NCBI RefSeq assembly: GCF_030209375.1
Contig: NZ_JARVSC010000009.1
Span: forward strand, 186,001 to 250,000
Direction: 5' to 3'
DNA length: 64,000 nt
Origin: Plantibacter sp. ME-Dv--P-122b
GTDB lineage: Bacteria; Actinomycetota; Actinomycetes; Actinomycetales; Microbacteriaceae
In this document: piece after piece, positions 33,429-41,697 of the stretch
Layout of the letters: each line of letters opens with the position of its first letter
How positions within the stretch are numbered: position 1 is the first letter of the stretch
Program-made: the position numbers and the translations under genes
The notes under the pieces: generated by a model
Databases searched by the model: none
What the model was told of the DNA's origin: nothing
Seen by the model: only the letters and a program-made list of their open reading frames with translations

Positions 33429-34241
33429 TCAGTGGGTGAGCTGCGCCCGGATGAGGATGGGGAAGTGGTCGCTGGCCTCCGAGGTGGGGTCCTGCTCGTC
33501 GACGAGGGCTTCGATCGGTTCCAGTCGGGTGTGCGGAGCGACACTGCCTGAGCGACCCAGCACCCAGTCGATGCGTGCGTTCCCGGGACGCTGCGGACCG
33601 TAGCCCTGGAACGTGCCGATGCCGTCGCTCTCGACCGGTGAGAGGTCGACGAAGCCGGCGTCAGCCAAGGCGTCGTGCGCCGCCGATCCGCGTTCGGTGT
33701 TGAAGTCGCCGGTGAGGAGGACGGGGACGTCGACGCCGGAGAAGCGGTCGGCGATCAGCTTCGCGCTGCGCGTGCGGACGTCGTCGCCGTGCGGTGAGCT
33801 CTCATGGTCGAGGTGGGTGTTGGCGAAGACGAGCTCGTCGCCGGTGCGTCGCTCGCGGAGCCGGACCCAGGTGACGAACCGCGCGTGCAGCGACGGCCAG
33901 GTGTTCGAGCCCGGCTCATCGGGGGTGTCCGACAGCCAGAACTCGCCGGCGTCGAGCTGTTCGAACCGCGAGCGGCGGAAGCACACCGGGCCGTACTCGC
34001 CGGCCGAACCGCCGTCGCGACCCTGCCCGAACCAGTCGTACTCGGCGAGACCCGGGAGCAGGTCGTGCAGCTGGTGTTCGCGGACCTCCTGCAGCCCGAG
34101 GAGGTCGGGTGCGTTGCGGGCGATGACCTGTGAGACGAGCGGTGCACGATCCACCCACTCGTGACCGGGCTGGGCGACGGCGGTGCGGATGTTGTAGCTC
34201 ATGACGGTCAGGACGTTCCGGGTCAGGATGGATTCGCTCAC
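33429..34241 (-). CDS. Endonuclease/exonuclease/phosphatase-family protein
   Basis: A 270-aa metal-dependent phosphodiesterase of the EEP (DNase I-like) fold. Motifs: MSYNIRTA (Asn17), LQEVRE (Glu52), NTHLDHESS, LTGDFNTERG and the C-terminal SDHFPIL. Many close relatives are annotated as sphingomyelinase/endonuclease-like; the substrate is unknown. No signal peptide. GTG start with TACGCT (34248-34253, minus strand) 6 nt upstream, so it is probably leaderless. Confidence 0.88.
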   Translation of the reverse strand: MSESILTRNVLTVMSYNIRTAVAQPGHEWVDRAPLVSQVIARNAPDLLGLQEVREHQLHDLLPGLAEYDWFGQGRDGGSAGEYGPVCFRRSRFEQLDAGEFWLSDTPDEPGSNTWPSLHARFVTWVRLRERRTGDELVFANTHLDHESSPHGDDVRTRSAKLIADRFSGVDVPVLLTGDFNTERGSAAHDALADAGFVDLSPVESDGIGTFQGYGPQRPGNARIDWVLGRSGSVAPHTRLEPIEALVDEQDPTSEASDHFPILIRAQLTH

Positions 34242-34306
34242 CCGGCCAGCGTAGGGGAGCCGGGTGACGGGGAGCTGTCCCCATGTCGCCGACCGGTCCG
34301 CCTGCC

Positions 34307-34312
34307 TAGACT
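34307..34312 (+). promoter_or_regulatory. -10 hexamer of a leaderless gene
   Basis: TAGACT is followed by 6 nt and then the ATG at 34319. Confidence 0.45.
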
Positions 34313-34318
34313 CGCCCC

Positions 34319-34798
34319 ATGACCTTCGACCTCCGCGACGCCCAGGCCCGGATCCTCGCGCTCAACAGCGAAGAACTCCCCTTCATCTACGACCCGACAC
34401 CCGACGGCATCGTCGCGCACTGGCGGTACGCCGACCAGCGCTGGCTCGGCTTCATCGGTGCCGGCATGTTCAGTGCCGAGTACGAGCTGCGGGTCGAGCT
34501 GCACCCCGAGGACGGCGAGTGGGAGTTCCACGAGCAGTCGTCCTCCTCGAAGACGACGCTCGGCGTCGACGGACTCTCGACGAAGCGCACCTGGCAGTCC
34601 GGCCCGCAGAAGTCCTTCTCCTTCGGACGGAGCGTCGCGCCGATCTCGCAGTCCACCGACCGCGATGGCACGACGACCGGCCAGTTCATGGGCTACGACT
34701 TCACGACCGACGAGGTCAAGCAGCCCGTGATCGACGCCCTGACCGCCGCCGGCTGGAAGCCGCGCAAGGGGTTCTTCGGCAAGCTCTTCGGCGGCTGA
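34319..34798 (+). CDS. Hypothetical protein
   Basis: A 159-aa soluble protein, leaderless by its TAGACT hexamer. It is rich in Trp/Phe and beta-strand patterns (IVAHWRYADQRWLGFIGAGMFSAEYELRVELHPEDGEWEF), with a Ser-rich turn and an end GWKPRKGFFGKLFGG. The C-terminal KGFFGKLFGG resembles the short basic-aromatic tails of some actinobacterial proteins. No known domain is recognised; function unknown. Confidence 0.65.
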   Translation: MTFDLRDAQARILALNSEELPFIYDPTPDGIVAHWRYADQRWLGFIGAGMFSAEYELRVELHPEDGEWEFHEQSSSSKTTLGVDGLSTKRTWQSGPQKSFSFGRSVAPISQSTDRDGTTTGQFMGYDFTTDEVKQPVIDALTAAGWKPRKGFFGKLFGG

Positions 34799-34810
34799 TC
34801 AGCCGGCCCT

Positions 34811-34865
34811 GAGTCGCCCAAAACTGCACGGAAGTCGCTGAATTCCGTGCAGATCCGGGCGACTC
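34811..34865. repeat. Nested palindrome before hen1
   Basis: Outer arms GAGTCGCCC (34811-34819) and GGGCGACTC (34857-34865) enclose inner arms CTGCACGGAA (34824-34833) and TTCCGTGCAG (34843-34852). The two arm pairs are perfect. It can fold as one long hairpin; it could be a terminator of the preceding gene or a REP-like element. Confidence 0.7.
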
Positions 34866-34929
34866 ACGCACGCGCGACGACCGCGGCTAGGCTTTCAGGA
34901 ACCTCGCCGCCGACCGGACGGATGGACCT

Positions 34930-36333
34930 GTGCTCGTCACCATCACCTCGACCGCGCCCTCGGCCGCCGACCTGGGGCACCTCGTCCGCAAACATCCCGC
35001 GCGGGCGCAGAGCTTCGACCTCAGCGTCGGGCGCGCCCACGTGTTCTACCCGGAGGCGACCGACGAGCGGTGCACCATCGCCCTGCTGCTCGAGGTCGAC
35101 GCGATCGCGATCGTCCGTCAGAAGCGCTTCGGCGGCGGTGACAGCGCGTCGCTCTCGCAGTACGTGAACGACCGACCGTACGCGTCGTCGTCGATGGTCG
35201 CCGTCGCGATCGGGCAGGTGTTCCGCAGCGCCATGACCGGCCGCAGCGACTCCCACCCGGAGCTCGCCGCCGCAGCGCTCCCGCTGACGATCACGGTCGC
35301 GGCGGTGCCGTCGCGAGGTCTGGAGCAGCTGGCGACCCGACTCTTCAGCCCGCTCGGCTGGACCGTCGTCGAACGGGCGATCCCACTCGACCCGACGGTT
35401 CCCGCATGGGGTGACTCGCGATACGTCGACCTCGAGCTGACCGGTGATCTCCGTCTCGCAGACGCGCTCCGCCAGCTCTACGTGCTGCTGCCCGTGCTCG
35501 ACGACGCCAAGCACTACTGGGTCTCCGACGACGAGGTCGGCAAGCTTCTCCGCGCCGGCGAGGGGTGGCTGGCCGATCACCCCGACCGGGACCTGATCAC
35601 CAAGCGGTATCTCGCGCACCAGTCGCGGATGGTCACCGATGCGCAGTCGCAGCTCGACCCGGAGGCGCGGACCGACGGTGCCGACGGGGACGACGCTGCC
35701 ACCGCGTCACGGACGAAGCGCGCCCCGGCACTCGCCGGCCTGCGTGCCGAGGCGGTCCTGCAGGCGCTCACCGACGTGCGAGCACGTTCGGTCGCCGACG
35801 TCGGCTGCGGCGAGGGTGCCCTCCTCACGCGATTGCTGGCGGATCCTCTGGTCACCACGGTGATCGGTACCGACGTCTCCGCACGCGCGCTCGCATCCGC
35901 GTCGCAGCGGCTCGGGCTCCGCGACGCGAGCGATCGCGTCCGTGAGCGGGTCCAGCTGCTGCAGTCCTCGGCGACCTATGCGGACACCCGGCTGGGCGGA
36001 CTCGACGCGATCGTGCTCATGGAGGTCGTCGAGCACATCGACGCCGAGCGCCTCGATGCACTCGAGGCTTCGGTCTTCGGAGCTGCGGCCCCCGAAGCCG
36101 TGATCGTCACGACGCCGAACCGCGAGTACAACGCGTTGTATCCCTCGTTGCCGGCGGGTTCGTTCCGGCACCCCGACCACCGGTTCGAATGGGACCGCCA
36201 GGAGTTCGCGACCTGGTGCACCACTGCGGCCGAGCGGTACGGCTACGGCGTCGAGCACCGCACGGTCGGCGACGTCGACGCGCAGCTCGGCTCGCCGACG
36301 CAGCTCGCCATCTTCCGGAAGGCCATCTCATGA
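34930..36333 (+). CDS. hen1: 3' terminal RNA ribose 2'-O-methyltransferase Hen1
   Basis: A 467-aa bacterial Hen1, which methylates the 2'-OH at the 3' end of a broken tRNA before Pnkp ligates it, so that the repaired tRNA resists a second cut. The N-terminal part (1 to about 245) is the bacterial-specific domain that activates Pnkp ligation. The methyltransferase follows: SAM motif DVGCGEG (290-296) and metal ligands Glu365, Glu368, His369 and His417 (EVVEH and DHRFEW). A TAGGCT-like element lies upstream (34889-34894). Overlaps pnkp by 4 nt. Confidence 0.95.
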   Translation: MLVTITSTAPSAADLGHLVRKHPARAQSFDLSVGRAHVFYPEATDERCTIALLLEVDAIAIVRQKRFGGGDSASLSQYVNDRPYASSSMVAVAIGQVFRSAMTGRSDSHPELAAAALPLTITVAAVPSRGLEQLATRLFSPLGWTVVERAIPLDPTVPAWGDSRYVDLELTGDLRLADALRQLYVLLPVLDDAKHYWVSDDEVGKLLRAGEGWLADHPDRDLITKRYLAHQSRMVTDAQSQLDPEARTDGADGDDAATASRTKRAPALAGLRAEAVLQALTDVRARSVADVGCGEGALLTRLLADPLVTTVIGTDVSARALASASQRLGLRDASDRVRERVQLLQSSATYADTRLGGLDAIVLMEVVEHIDAERLDALEASVFGAAAPEAVIVTTPNREYNALYPSLPAGSFRHPDHRFEWDRQEFATWCTTAAERYGYGVEHRTVGDVDAQLGSPTQLAIFRKAIS

Positions 36334-38891
36334 GCGACCTCGAGCAGACCCCCGCCGCGCTTCCGATCCCCGAACTGTCGCTCGTGGTCCTCATCGGCGT
36401 GAGCGGATCCGGCAAGTCGACCTTCGCCGCCACGCACTTCGGTCGGTTCGAGACCCTGTCGAGCGACTTCTTCCGTGGGCTCGTCTCCAACGACGAGAAC
36501 AACCAGGCCGCCAGCGCCGACGCCTTCGCCGCGCTCCGCGACGTGGCCGCGCGCCGTCTCGACGCCGGGCTCCTCACGGTCATCGACGCGACCAACGTCC
36601 AGCCCGCCTCGCGGAAGTCGCTGATCGATCTGGCGCGCAACCACGACGTCCTCCCCGTCGCCGTGGTCCTCGACGTCCCGGAGCGCGTCTGCATCGAGCG
36701 CAACGAGGCTCGCGAGGACCGCTCCTTCGGCGCGGCCGTCATCACGCGGCAGCAGGACCAACTGCGCCGGTCGATGCGGCACCTCAGCAAGGAGGGCTTC
36801 CGGAAGGTCCACGTGCTGTCCGGGGTGGAGGCGATCGCGCAGGCGTCGTTCGTCCGTGAGCCGCTGCTCAACGACCGCCGTCAGGAGCGCGGTCCCTTCG
36901 ACGCGATCGGCGACGTGCACGGGTGCCGGAGCGAGCTCGAGACGCTGCTCACGAAGCTCGGATACGTGATCGAGCGCGATGTCGAGGGTCGGCCGATCGA
37001 CGCCGCGCACCCCGAGGGTCGCCGCGCGATCTTCCTCGGCGACCTCGTCGACCGCGGGCCCGACACGCCTGGCGTGCTGCGACTGGCGATGGGGATGGTC
37101 GGCGCGGGGCATGCCCTGGCGGTGCCCGGGAACCACGAATCGAAGCTCGTCCGCGCGTTGCAGGGCAAGCGAGTGCAGACCAGTCACGGGCTCGCCGAGT
37201 CGCTCGCGCAACTGGCCGAGGAGTCGGAGGAGTTCCGTGCCGAGGTCGAGCGGTTCTGTCGCGAGCTCGTCGCGCACCTCGTCCTCGACGACGGGAAGCT
37301 CGTCGTCGCACACGCCGGCCTGATCGAGCAGTATCACGGACGCGCCTCCGGGCGAGTGCGGTCGTTCGCGCTGTACGGCGACACCACGGGGGAGACCGAC
37401 GAGTACGGCCTGCCCGTGCGGCTGCCGTGGGCGGAGGACTACCGCGGCAAGGCGACCGTCCTCTACGGCCACGTGCCGACCGTCGACGCCGAGTGGGTCA
37501 ACAACACGATGTGCCTCGACACCGGCGTCGTCTTCGGCGGCAAGCTGAGTGCCCTGCGGTGGCCGGAGCGCGAGGTCGTCGACGTCCCGGCCGAGCAGGT
37601 CTGGTACGAACCCGTCGTGCCGCTCGGCCGCCCCACCGGTCCTGCCGGTGAGCAGCGGGATCCCGGGCTGCTGCGCATCGACGACGTCCTCGGCAAGCAG
37701 GTCGTCGAGACCCGCGTCTCGGGCCGGGTCGGCATCCGCGAGGACGCGGCTGCCGGCGCACTCGAGGTCATGAGCCGGTTCGCGATCGACCCGCGGCGCC
37801 TGGTCTATCTGCCACCGACGATGAGTCCGCCGAGCACCTCGCAGCGGAAGGACCTGCTGGAGCACCCGGCTGAGGCCTTCGAGGCGTATCGCCGGGATGG
37901 GCTCGACCGGGTGGTCTGCGAGGAGAAGCACATGGGCTCGCGAGCCGTCGTGCTGCTCACCCGTGATCCGGAACCCTTCGGTGCTCCCACGGGATGGCGT
38001 GGCACAGTTCACACCCGCACCGGTCGGCCGTTCTTCGACGAGGAGACGACGCAGACGCTCCTGACCCGGCTCGACGCCGCCGCGGAGCGAGCCGGTCTCT
38101 GGGAGGAGCTCGACACCTCCTGGCTGCTGTTCGACAGCGAGCTGCTGCCGTGGTCGGTGAAGGCGGAGAGCCTGATCCGCGACCACTACGCCTCGGTCGG
38201 AGCTGCCGCGACTGCTGCACTCCCGGCGGCCGTGCACGTGCTGGAGCAGGCGGCGACGACCGGTGTCGACGTCTCGGACCTGCTCGAGCGGACGCGACGA
38301 CGGGCCGAGGCCGCCGACGCCTACGTCGCGGCCTACCGCCCGTACACCGCGCCCTCGAACGGCTTGGAGGGCGTGCAGCTCGCGCCGTTCCAGCTGCTCG
38401 CCTCGACCGGGACGAGTCATCTCGATCGTGACCACGCCTGGCACCTCTCGGTCGCCGACCGCCTCGCGGACGCCGACCCGGAACTCATCCGCCGGACCCG
38501 CTCGATCGAGGTCGACCTCACCTCGCCGGCCTCCGAGGACGCCGCGACCACGTGGTGGGAGGAGCTGACCGGCGCGGGTGGTGAGGGCATGGTGGTGAAG
38601 CCTGTGGCCGGTCTCGTCCGCGGTGCGAAGTCGCTCGTGCAGCCCGGCATCAAGGTGCGGGGCCGTGAGTACCTGCGCATCATCTACGGTCCCGACTACA
38701 CGGAGCCGCACAACCTCGAGCGCCTGCGAGATCGGGACATCGGCCACAAGCGGTCGATGGCGCTGCGCGAGTACGCGCTCGGCGTGGAGGCGGTCGAACG
38801 GTTCGTCGCCGGTGAACCGACCTGGCGGGTGCACCAGGCCGTCTTCGGCGTCCTCGCCATGGAGTCCGAGCCGATCGACCCGCGCCTCTAG
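36330..38891 (+). CDS. pnkp: Polynucleotide kinase-phosphatase-ligase Pnkp
   Basis: An 853-aa three-module RNA-repair enzyme. Kinase: P-loop GVSGSGKS (23-30) that phosphorylates 5'-OH ends. Phosphatase: binuclear metallophosphoesterase GDVHG (194-198), GDLVDRGPD (237-245), GNHE (267-270), which removes 2',3'-cyclic phosphates. Ligase-type adenylyltransferase: Lys533 in EEKHMGSR, with later nucleotidyltransferase motifs near EGMVVKP and LVQPGIKVR. Adenylyltransferase alone cannot seal without Hen1, whose gene overlaps it by 4 nt. The order and length match the known Pnkp-Hen1 system. No toxin gene is visible beside it. Confidence 0.95.
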   Translation: MSDLEQTPAALPIPELSLVVLIGVSGSGKSTFAATHFGRFETLSSDFFRGLVSNDENNQAASADAFAALRDVAARRLDAGLLTVIDATNVQPASRKSLIDLARNHDVLPVAVVLDVPERVCIERNEAREDRSFGAAVITRQQDQLRRSMRHLSKEGFRKVHVLSGVEAIAQASFVREPLLNDRRQERGPFDAIGDVHGCRSELETLLTKLGYVIERDVEGRPIDAAHPEGRRAIFLGDLVDRGPDTPGVLRLAMGMVGAGHALAVPGNHESKLVRALQGKRVQTSHGLAESLAQLAEESEEFRAEVERFCRELVAHLVLDDGKLVVAHAGLIEQYHGRASGRVRSFALYGDTTGETDEYGLPVRLPWAEDYRGKATVLYGHVPTVDAEWVNNTMCLDTGVVFGGKLSALRWPEREVVDVPAEQVWYEPVVPLGRPTGPAGEQRDPGLLRIDDVLGKQVVETRVSGRVGIREDAAAGALEVMSRFAIDPRRLVYLPPTMSPPSTSQRKDLLEHPAEAFEAYRRDGLDRVVCEEKHMGSRAVVLLTRDPEPFGAPTGWRGTVHTRTGRPFFDEETTQTLLTRLDAAAERAGLWEELDTSWLLFDSELLPWSVKAESLIRDHYASVGAAATAALPAAVHVLEQAATTGVDVSDLLERTRRRAEAADAYVAAYRPYTAPSNGLEGVQLAPFQLLASTGTSHLDRDHAWHLSVADRLADADPELIRRTRSIEVDLTSPASEDAATTWWEELTGAGGEGMVVKPVAGLVRGAKSLVQPGIKVRGREYLRIIYGPDYTEPHNLERLRDRDIGHKRSMALREYALGVEAVERFVAGEPTWRVHQAVFGVLAMESEPIDPRL

Positions 38892-38910
38892 CGTCGGCCC
38901 TGGCGGGTCG

Positions 38911-39342
38911 TCAGCGGAGGACGGAACTCAGCAGGAGGCTCGTCTCGCTGTTGACGACGCCCTCGATGCGCCGGATCCCGCCGAGCACGCGGTCGAAGTC
39001 GGTCAGCGTCTCGGTGCGGAGTTCCGCGACGAGGTCCCACCCGCCGTTGGTGGTGTGGAGCGCGCTGATCTCCGGGAACCCGCGGAGCTGGCGGATGACG
39101 TGATCGGTGGTGCGACCCTCGACCTCGATGAACGCGATCGCGCGGATGGTGCCGGGGTCGAGTTCGTCGCGCACCCGGACGGAGAACCCGACGACCGTGC
39201 CGGAGGAGATGAGTCGCTCCAGGCGGCTGTTCACGGTCGCCCGCGCGACGTCGAGCGACCGGGCCAGGCTCGCGACCGACGCACGGCCGTCGGCTCGGAG
39301 GGCAGCCAACAGCCTCCGGTCCAGATCGTCCAGCGCAGCCAT
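38911..39342 (-). CDS. Lrp/AsnC-family transcriptional regulator
   Basis: A 143-aa regulator. HTH at about 22-43 (SVASLARSLDVARATVNSRLERL), then the RAM ligand-binding domain (GFSVRVRDELDPGTIRAIAFIEVEG, DLVAELRTETLTDFDRVL). ATG 39342 chosen: TACATT (minus strand, 39354-39349) lies 6 nt upstream, a leaderless setup; a TTG 15 nt further up is inside the promoter. It diverges from ornithine cyclodeaminase, which it probably controls in response to arginine, ornithine or a similar amino acid. Confidence 0.92.
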   Translation of the reverse strand: MAALDDLDRRLLAALRADGRASVASLARSLDVARATVNSRLERLISSGTVVGFSVRVRDELDPGTIRAIAFIEVEGRTTDHVIRQLRGFPEISALHTTNGGWDLVAELRTETLTDFDRVLGGIRRIEGVVNSETSLLLSSVLR

Positions 39343-39348
39343 GAACAC

Positions 39349-39392
39349 AATGTACAACCGAGTTACTCACATTGTGCATAAACTGTGCACAA
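39349..39392. promoter_or_regulatory. Lrp promoter and operator region
   Basis: The -10 of the Lrp gene (39349-39354) is followed by two ATTGTG/GTACAA-like half sites and by the inverted repeat TTGTGCA-7-TGCACAA (39372-39378 and 39386-39392). AT-rich compared with its surroundings, as Lrp sites usually are. Confidence 0.5.
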
Positions 39393-39504
39393 ATCGCGCA
39401 GCTCTGGAATAGAAAGTGCAGATCGTCGAAACCTAGGCTCGAAGCAACCGAGAGTGGTCCACTCCGGTCGGCTCCGAGCCCGAACTCGTCTGGAAGGGAA
39501 CGTC

Positions 39505-40533
39505 ATGACGCGTTTCGTCGATGTCCGCAACATGGTCCGCTGGACGGCCGACCGAGGCCCTGAGCGCATCATCGCCGGCATGATCGACTACCTCGAGGCC
39601 GACTTCCGCCGCTGGCCGTCGTTCGACAAGAGCCCGCGCGTCGCGAGTCACACACCGTTCGGCGTCATCGAGCTCATGCCGACGAGCGACCACGAGACCT
39701 ACGCCTTCAAGTACGTGAACGGCCACCCGTCCAACCCGGCCCGGGGCTACCAGACGGTCACGGCGTTCGGCGTCCTCGCCGACGTGCACAACGGCTATCC
39801 CACCTTCCTCGCCGAGATGACGCTCCTCACGGCCCTCCGCACCGCCGCGACGTCGGGCATGGTCGCGAAGCACCTCGCCCGTCCCGACTCGAGCGTCCAC
39901 GCGCTCATCGGCGCCGGCAGCCAGGCCGAGTTCCAAGCCCTCGGCATGCGGGCCGCCCTCGGGATCAACACCGTCCGGATCTGGGACGTCGACCCGCTCG
40001 CGATGGACAAGTTCGCACGCAACCTGGAGCCGCTCGGGTTCGAGGTCGTCATCGGGACGAGTGCCGCCGACGTCGTGGCGGGCGCGGACGTCGTCACGAC
40101 CTGCACGGCCGACAAGGCGCTCGCGACCGTGCTCACGAACGACCTGGTCGAGCCCGGCATGCACCTGAACGCCATCGGTGGCGACTGCCCCGGCAAGACG
40201 GAGCTCGAGGCGTCGATCCTCGATCGCGCCGAGGTGTTCGTCGAATTCCCGCCGCAGACCCGCATCGAGGGAGAGATCCAGCAGATGGCTCCCGACTTCC
40301 CGGTGATCGAGTTCTGGCAGGTCCTCACGGGCGCCGTCCCCGGCCGCAGCTCGCGGGAGCAGATCACGCTCTTCGACTCCGTCGGTTTCGCGATCGAGGA
40401 CTTCACCGCGCTGCGCTTCCTCCGCGACTCCGTCGACGGCAGCGAGTACTTCGAGGAGATCGATCTCGTCGCCGCCCCTGACGACCCGAAGGACCTCTTC
40501 GGGCTCGTCGGCGCGCTCTCTCCCGTCGGCTGA
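39505..40533 (+). CDS. Ornithine cyclodeaminase family protein
   Basis: A 342-aa NAD-dependent enzyme of the OCD/mu-crystallin family that converts ornithine to proline and ammonia. Seen: substrate-side PFGVIELMPTSDHETYAFKYVNGHPSN, NAD-binding IGAGSQAEFQALGMRAALG and a conserved NAIGGDCPGKTEL. The GGDCPGKTEL segment is typical of true ornithine cyclodeaminases rather than of the general mu-crystallin group. GAAGGGA precedes the ATG. The next gene, a CtlX-type hydrolase, follows 7 nt later. Confidence 0.9.
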   Translation: MTRFVDVRNMVRWTADRGPERIIAGMIDYLEADFRRWPSFDKSPRVASHTPFGVIELMPTSDHETYAFKYVNGHPSNPARGYQTVTAFGVLADVHNGYPTFLAEMTLLTALRTAATSGMVAKHLARPDSSVHALIGAGSQAEFQALGMRAALGINTVRIWDVDPLAMDKFARNLEPLGFEVVIGTSAADVVAGADVVTTCTADKALATVLTNDLVEPGMHLNAIGGDCPGKTELEASILDRAEVFVEFPPQTRIEGEIQQMAPDFPVIEFWQVLTGAVPGRSSREQITLFDSVGFAIEDFTALRFLRDSVDGSEYFEEIDLVAAPDDPKDLFGLVGALSPVG

Positions 40534-40540
40534 GTCCGAC

Positions 40541-41518
40541 ATGTCCGTGCAGGCGCCGTCGGCCGTGGTACTCATCCGGCCGCACCGCTTCACGCCGAAC
40601 CCGCTGACCGCGGCCGACAACGTCTTCCAAGTCGCCGACGGCGTCCCGTCGGCGGCTGAGGCCGGGGTGGCTCACGCGGCCTTCGACGAGGTCACCGCCG
40701 TGGCGCAGGCGCTCGATGCGGCGGGCGTCCGCGTCCACCTGTTCGACGATGCGGACCCCGACCGTCCCGACAGCGTCTTCCCCAACAACTGGCTGTCCAC
40801 CCATGCGGGCGGGCACCTGGCGGTCTACCCGATGTACGCGGTGAACCGCCGACGCGAGCGCCGGTGGGACATCGTCGAGATGCTGAAGCGCGAGTACCGT
40901 GTGCAGGACGTCATCGACTACTCGGGGCTGGAACTCGACGACGTGTTCCTCGAGGGCACCGGTGCGATGGTGCTCGACCACGCAGCGCGAGTGGCGTTCG
41001 TCGCGCGCTCCCACCGAGCCGACCCGATCGCCCTCGAGCGGTTCTGCACCAACTTCGGCTACGAGCCGCTCGTCTTCGACGCGGTCGACCCGCACGGGGT
41101 CCCGATCTACCACACCAACGTCATGATGGGCGTGGCGACCGAGTTCGCGCTCGTCGGCCTCGACCTGATCGCCTCGCCGGCGCGGCGCGATCAGGTGATC
41201 GAGCGGCTCACCGCCCACGGGCGGACGATCGTCGACCTCGACTACGGACAGGTCTGCGACTTCGCCGGCAACGCGATCGAGCTGCGGTCGGCGACGGGGG
41301 AGCGCCTCCTCGCGATCTCGAGTCGCGCCGTCCAGAGCCTGCGGGCGGATCAACTGGCGGTCATCGAGCGCAGCTGCCGGATCCTGCCGCTGGACGTCCC
41401 GACCATCGAGCTCGCCGGGGGTTCCGTCCGCTGCATGATCGCCGGAATCCATCTGGACCGCCGCCCGGCCGTGACGGAGACCGCGCCGACACCGACCCCG
41501 CAGTTCGCACGCTCCTGA
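40541..41518 (+). CDS. ctlX: Amidinotransferase-fold hydrolase, CtlX type
   Basis: A 325-aa guanidine/ureido-group hydrolase. Motifs: FPNNW (80-84), EGTGAMVLD (138-146), the catalytic His191 in YHTNVMM and nucleophile Cys298 in GGSVRCMIA. CtlX proteins are linked to conversion of citrulline to ornithine; arginine deiminase-like activity is the alternative. With ornithine cyclodeaminase 7 nt upstream and an Lrp regulator, it makes a route arginine/citrulline to ornithine to proline. ATG start. Confidence 0.87.
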   Translation: MSVQAPSAVVLIRPHRFTPNPLTAADNVFQVADGVPSAAEAGVAHAAFDEVTAVAQALDAAGVRVHLFDDADPDRPDSVFPNNWLSTHAGGHLAVYPMYAVNRRRERRWDIVEMLKREYRVQDVIDYSGLELDDVFLEGTGAMVLDHAARVAFVARSHRADPIALERFCTNFGYEPLVFDAVDPHGVPIYHTNVMMGVATEFALVGLDLIASPARRDQVIERLTAHGRTIVDLDYGQVCDFAGNAIELRSATGERLLAISSRAVQSLRADQLAVIERSCRILPLDVPTIELAGGSVRCMIAGIHLDRRPAVTETAPTPTPQFARS

Positions 41519-41697
41519 CCTCGACGGCTCAGTCGTCTGGAGAACGCACATCCGCTCCTGAAACGTGGTGGGGGAGCGCCACGATGGTCCGACGATGGCT
41601 GATCGCGCCTGCATGGGTTAGATTGACGATCGATCAGCTGATCGACGTGGAATCCGGCCGACGTCCTCTCTGACCGAGCTGGAGAGAGTGGGCGATC

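Noticed and set aside
36243-38834. Minus-strand reading frame of 863 codons opposite pnkp
   Set aside because: It is the antisense of a well-supported enzyme; long open antisense frames are expected at this GC content and its product lacks any domain-like pattern.
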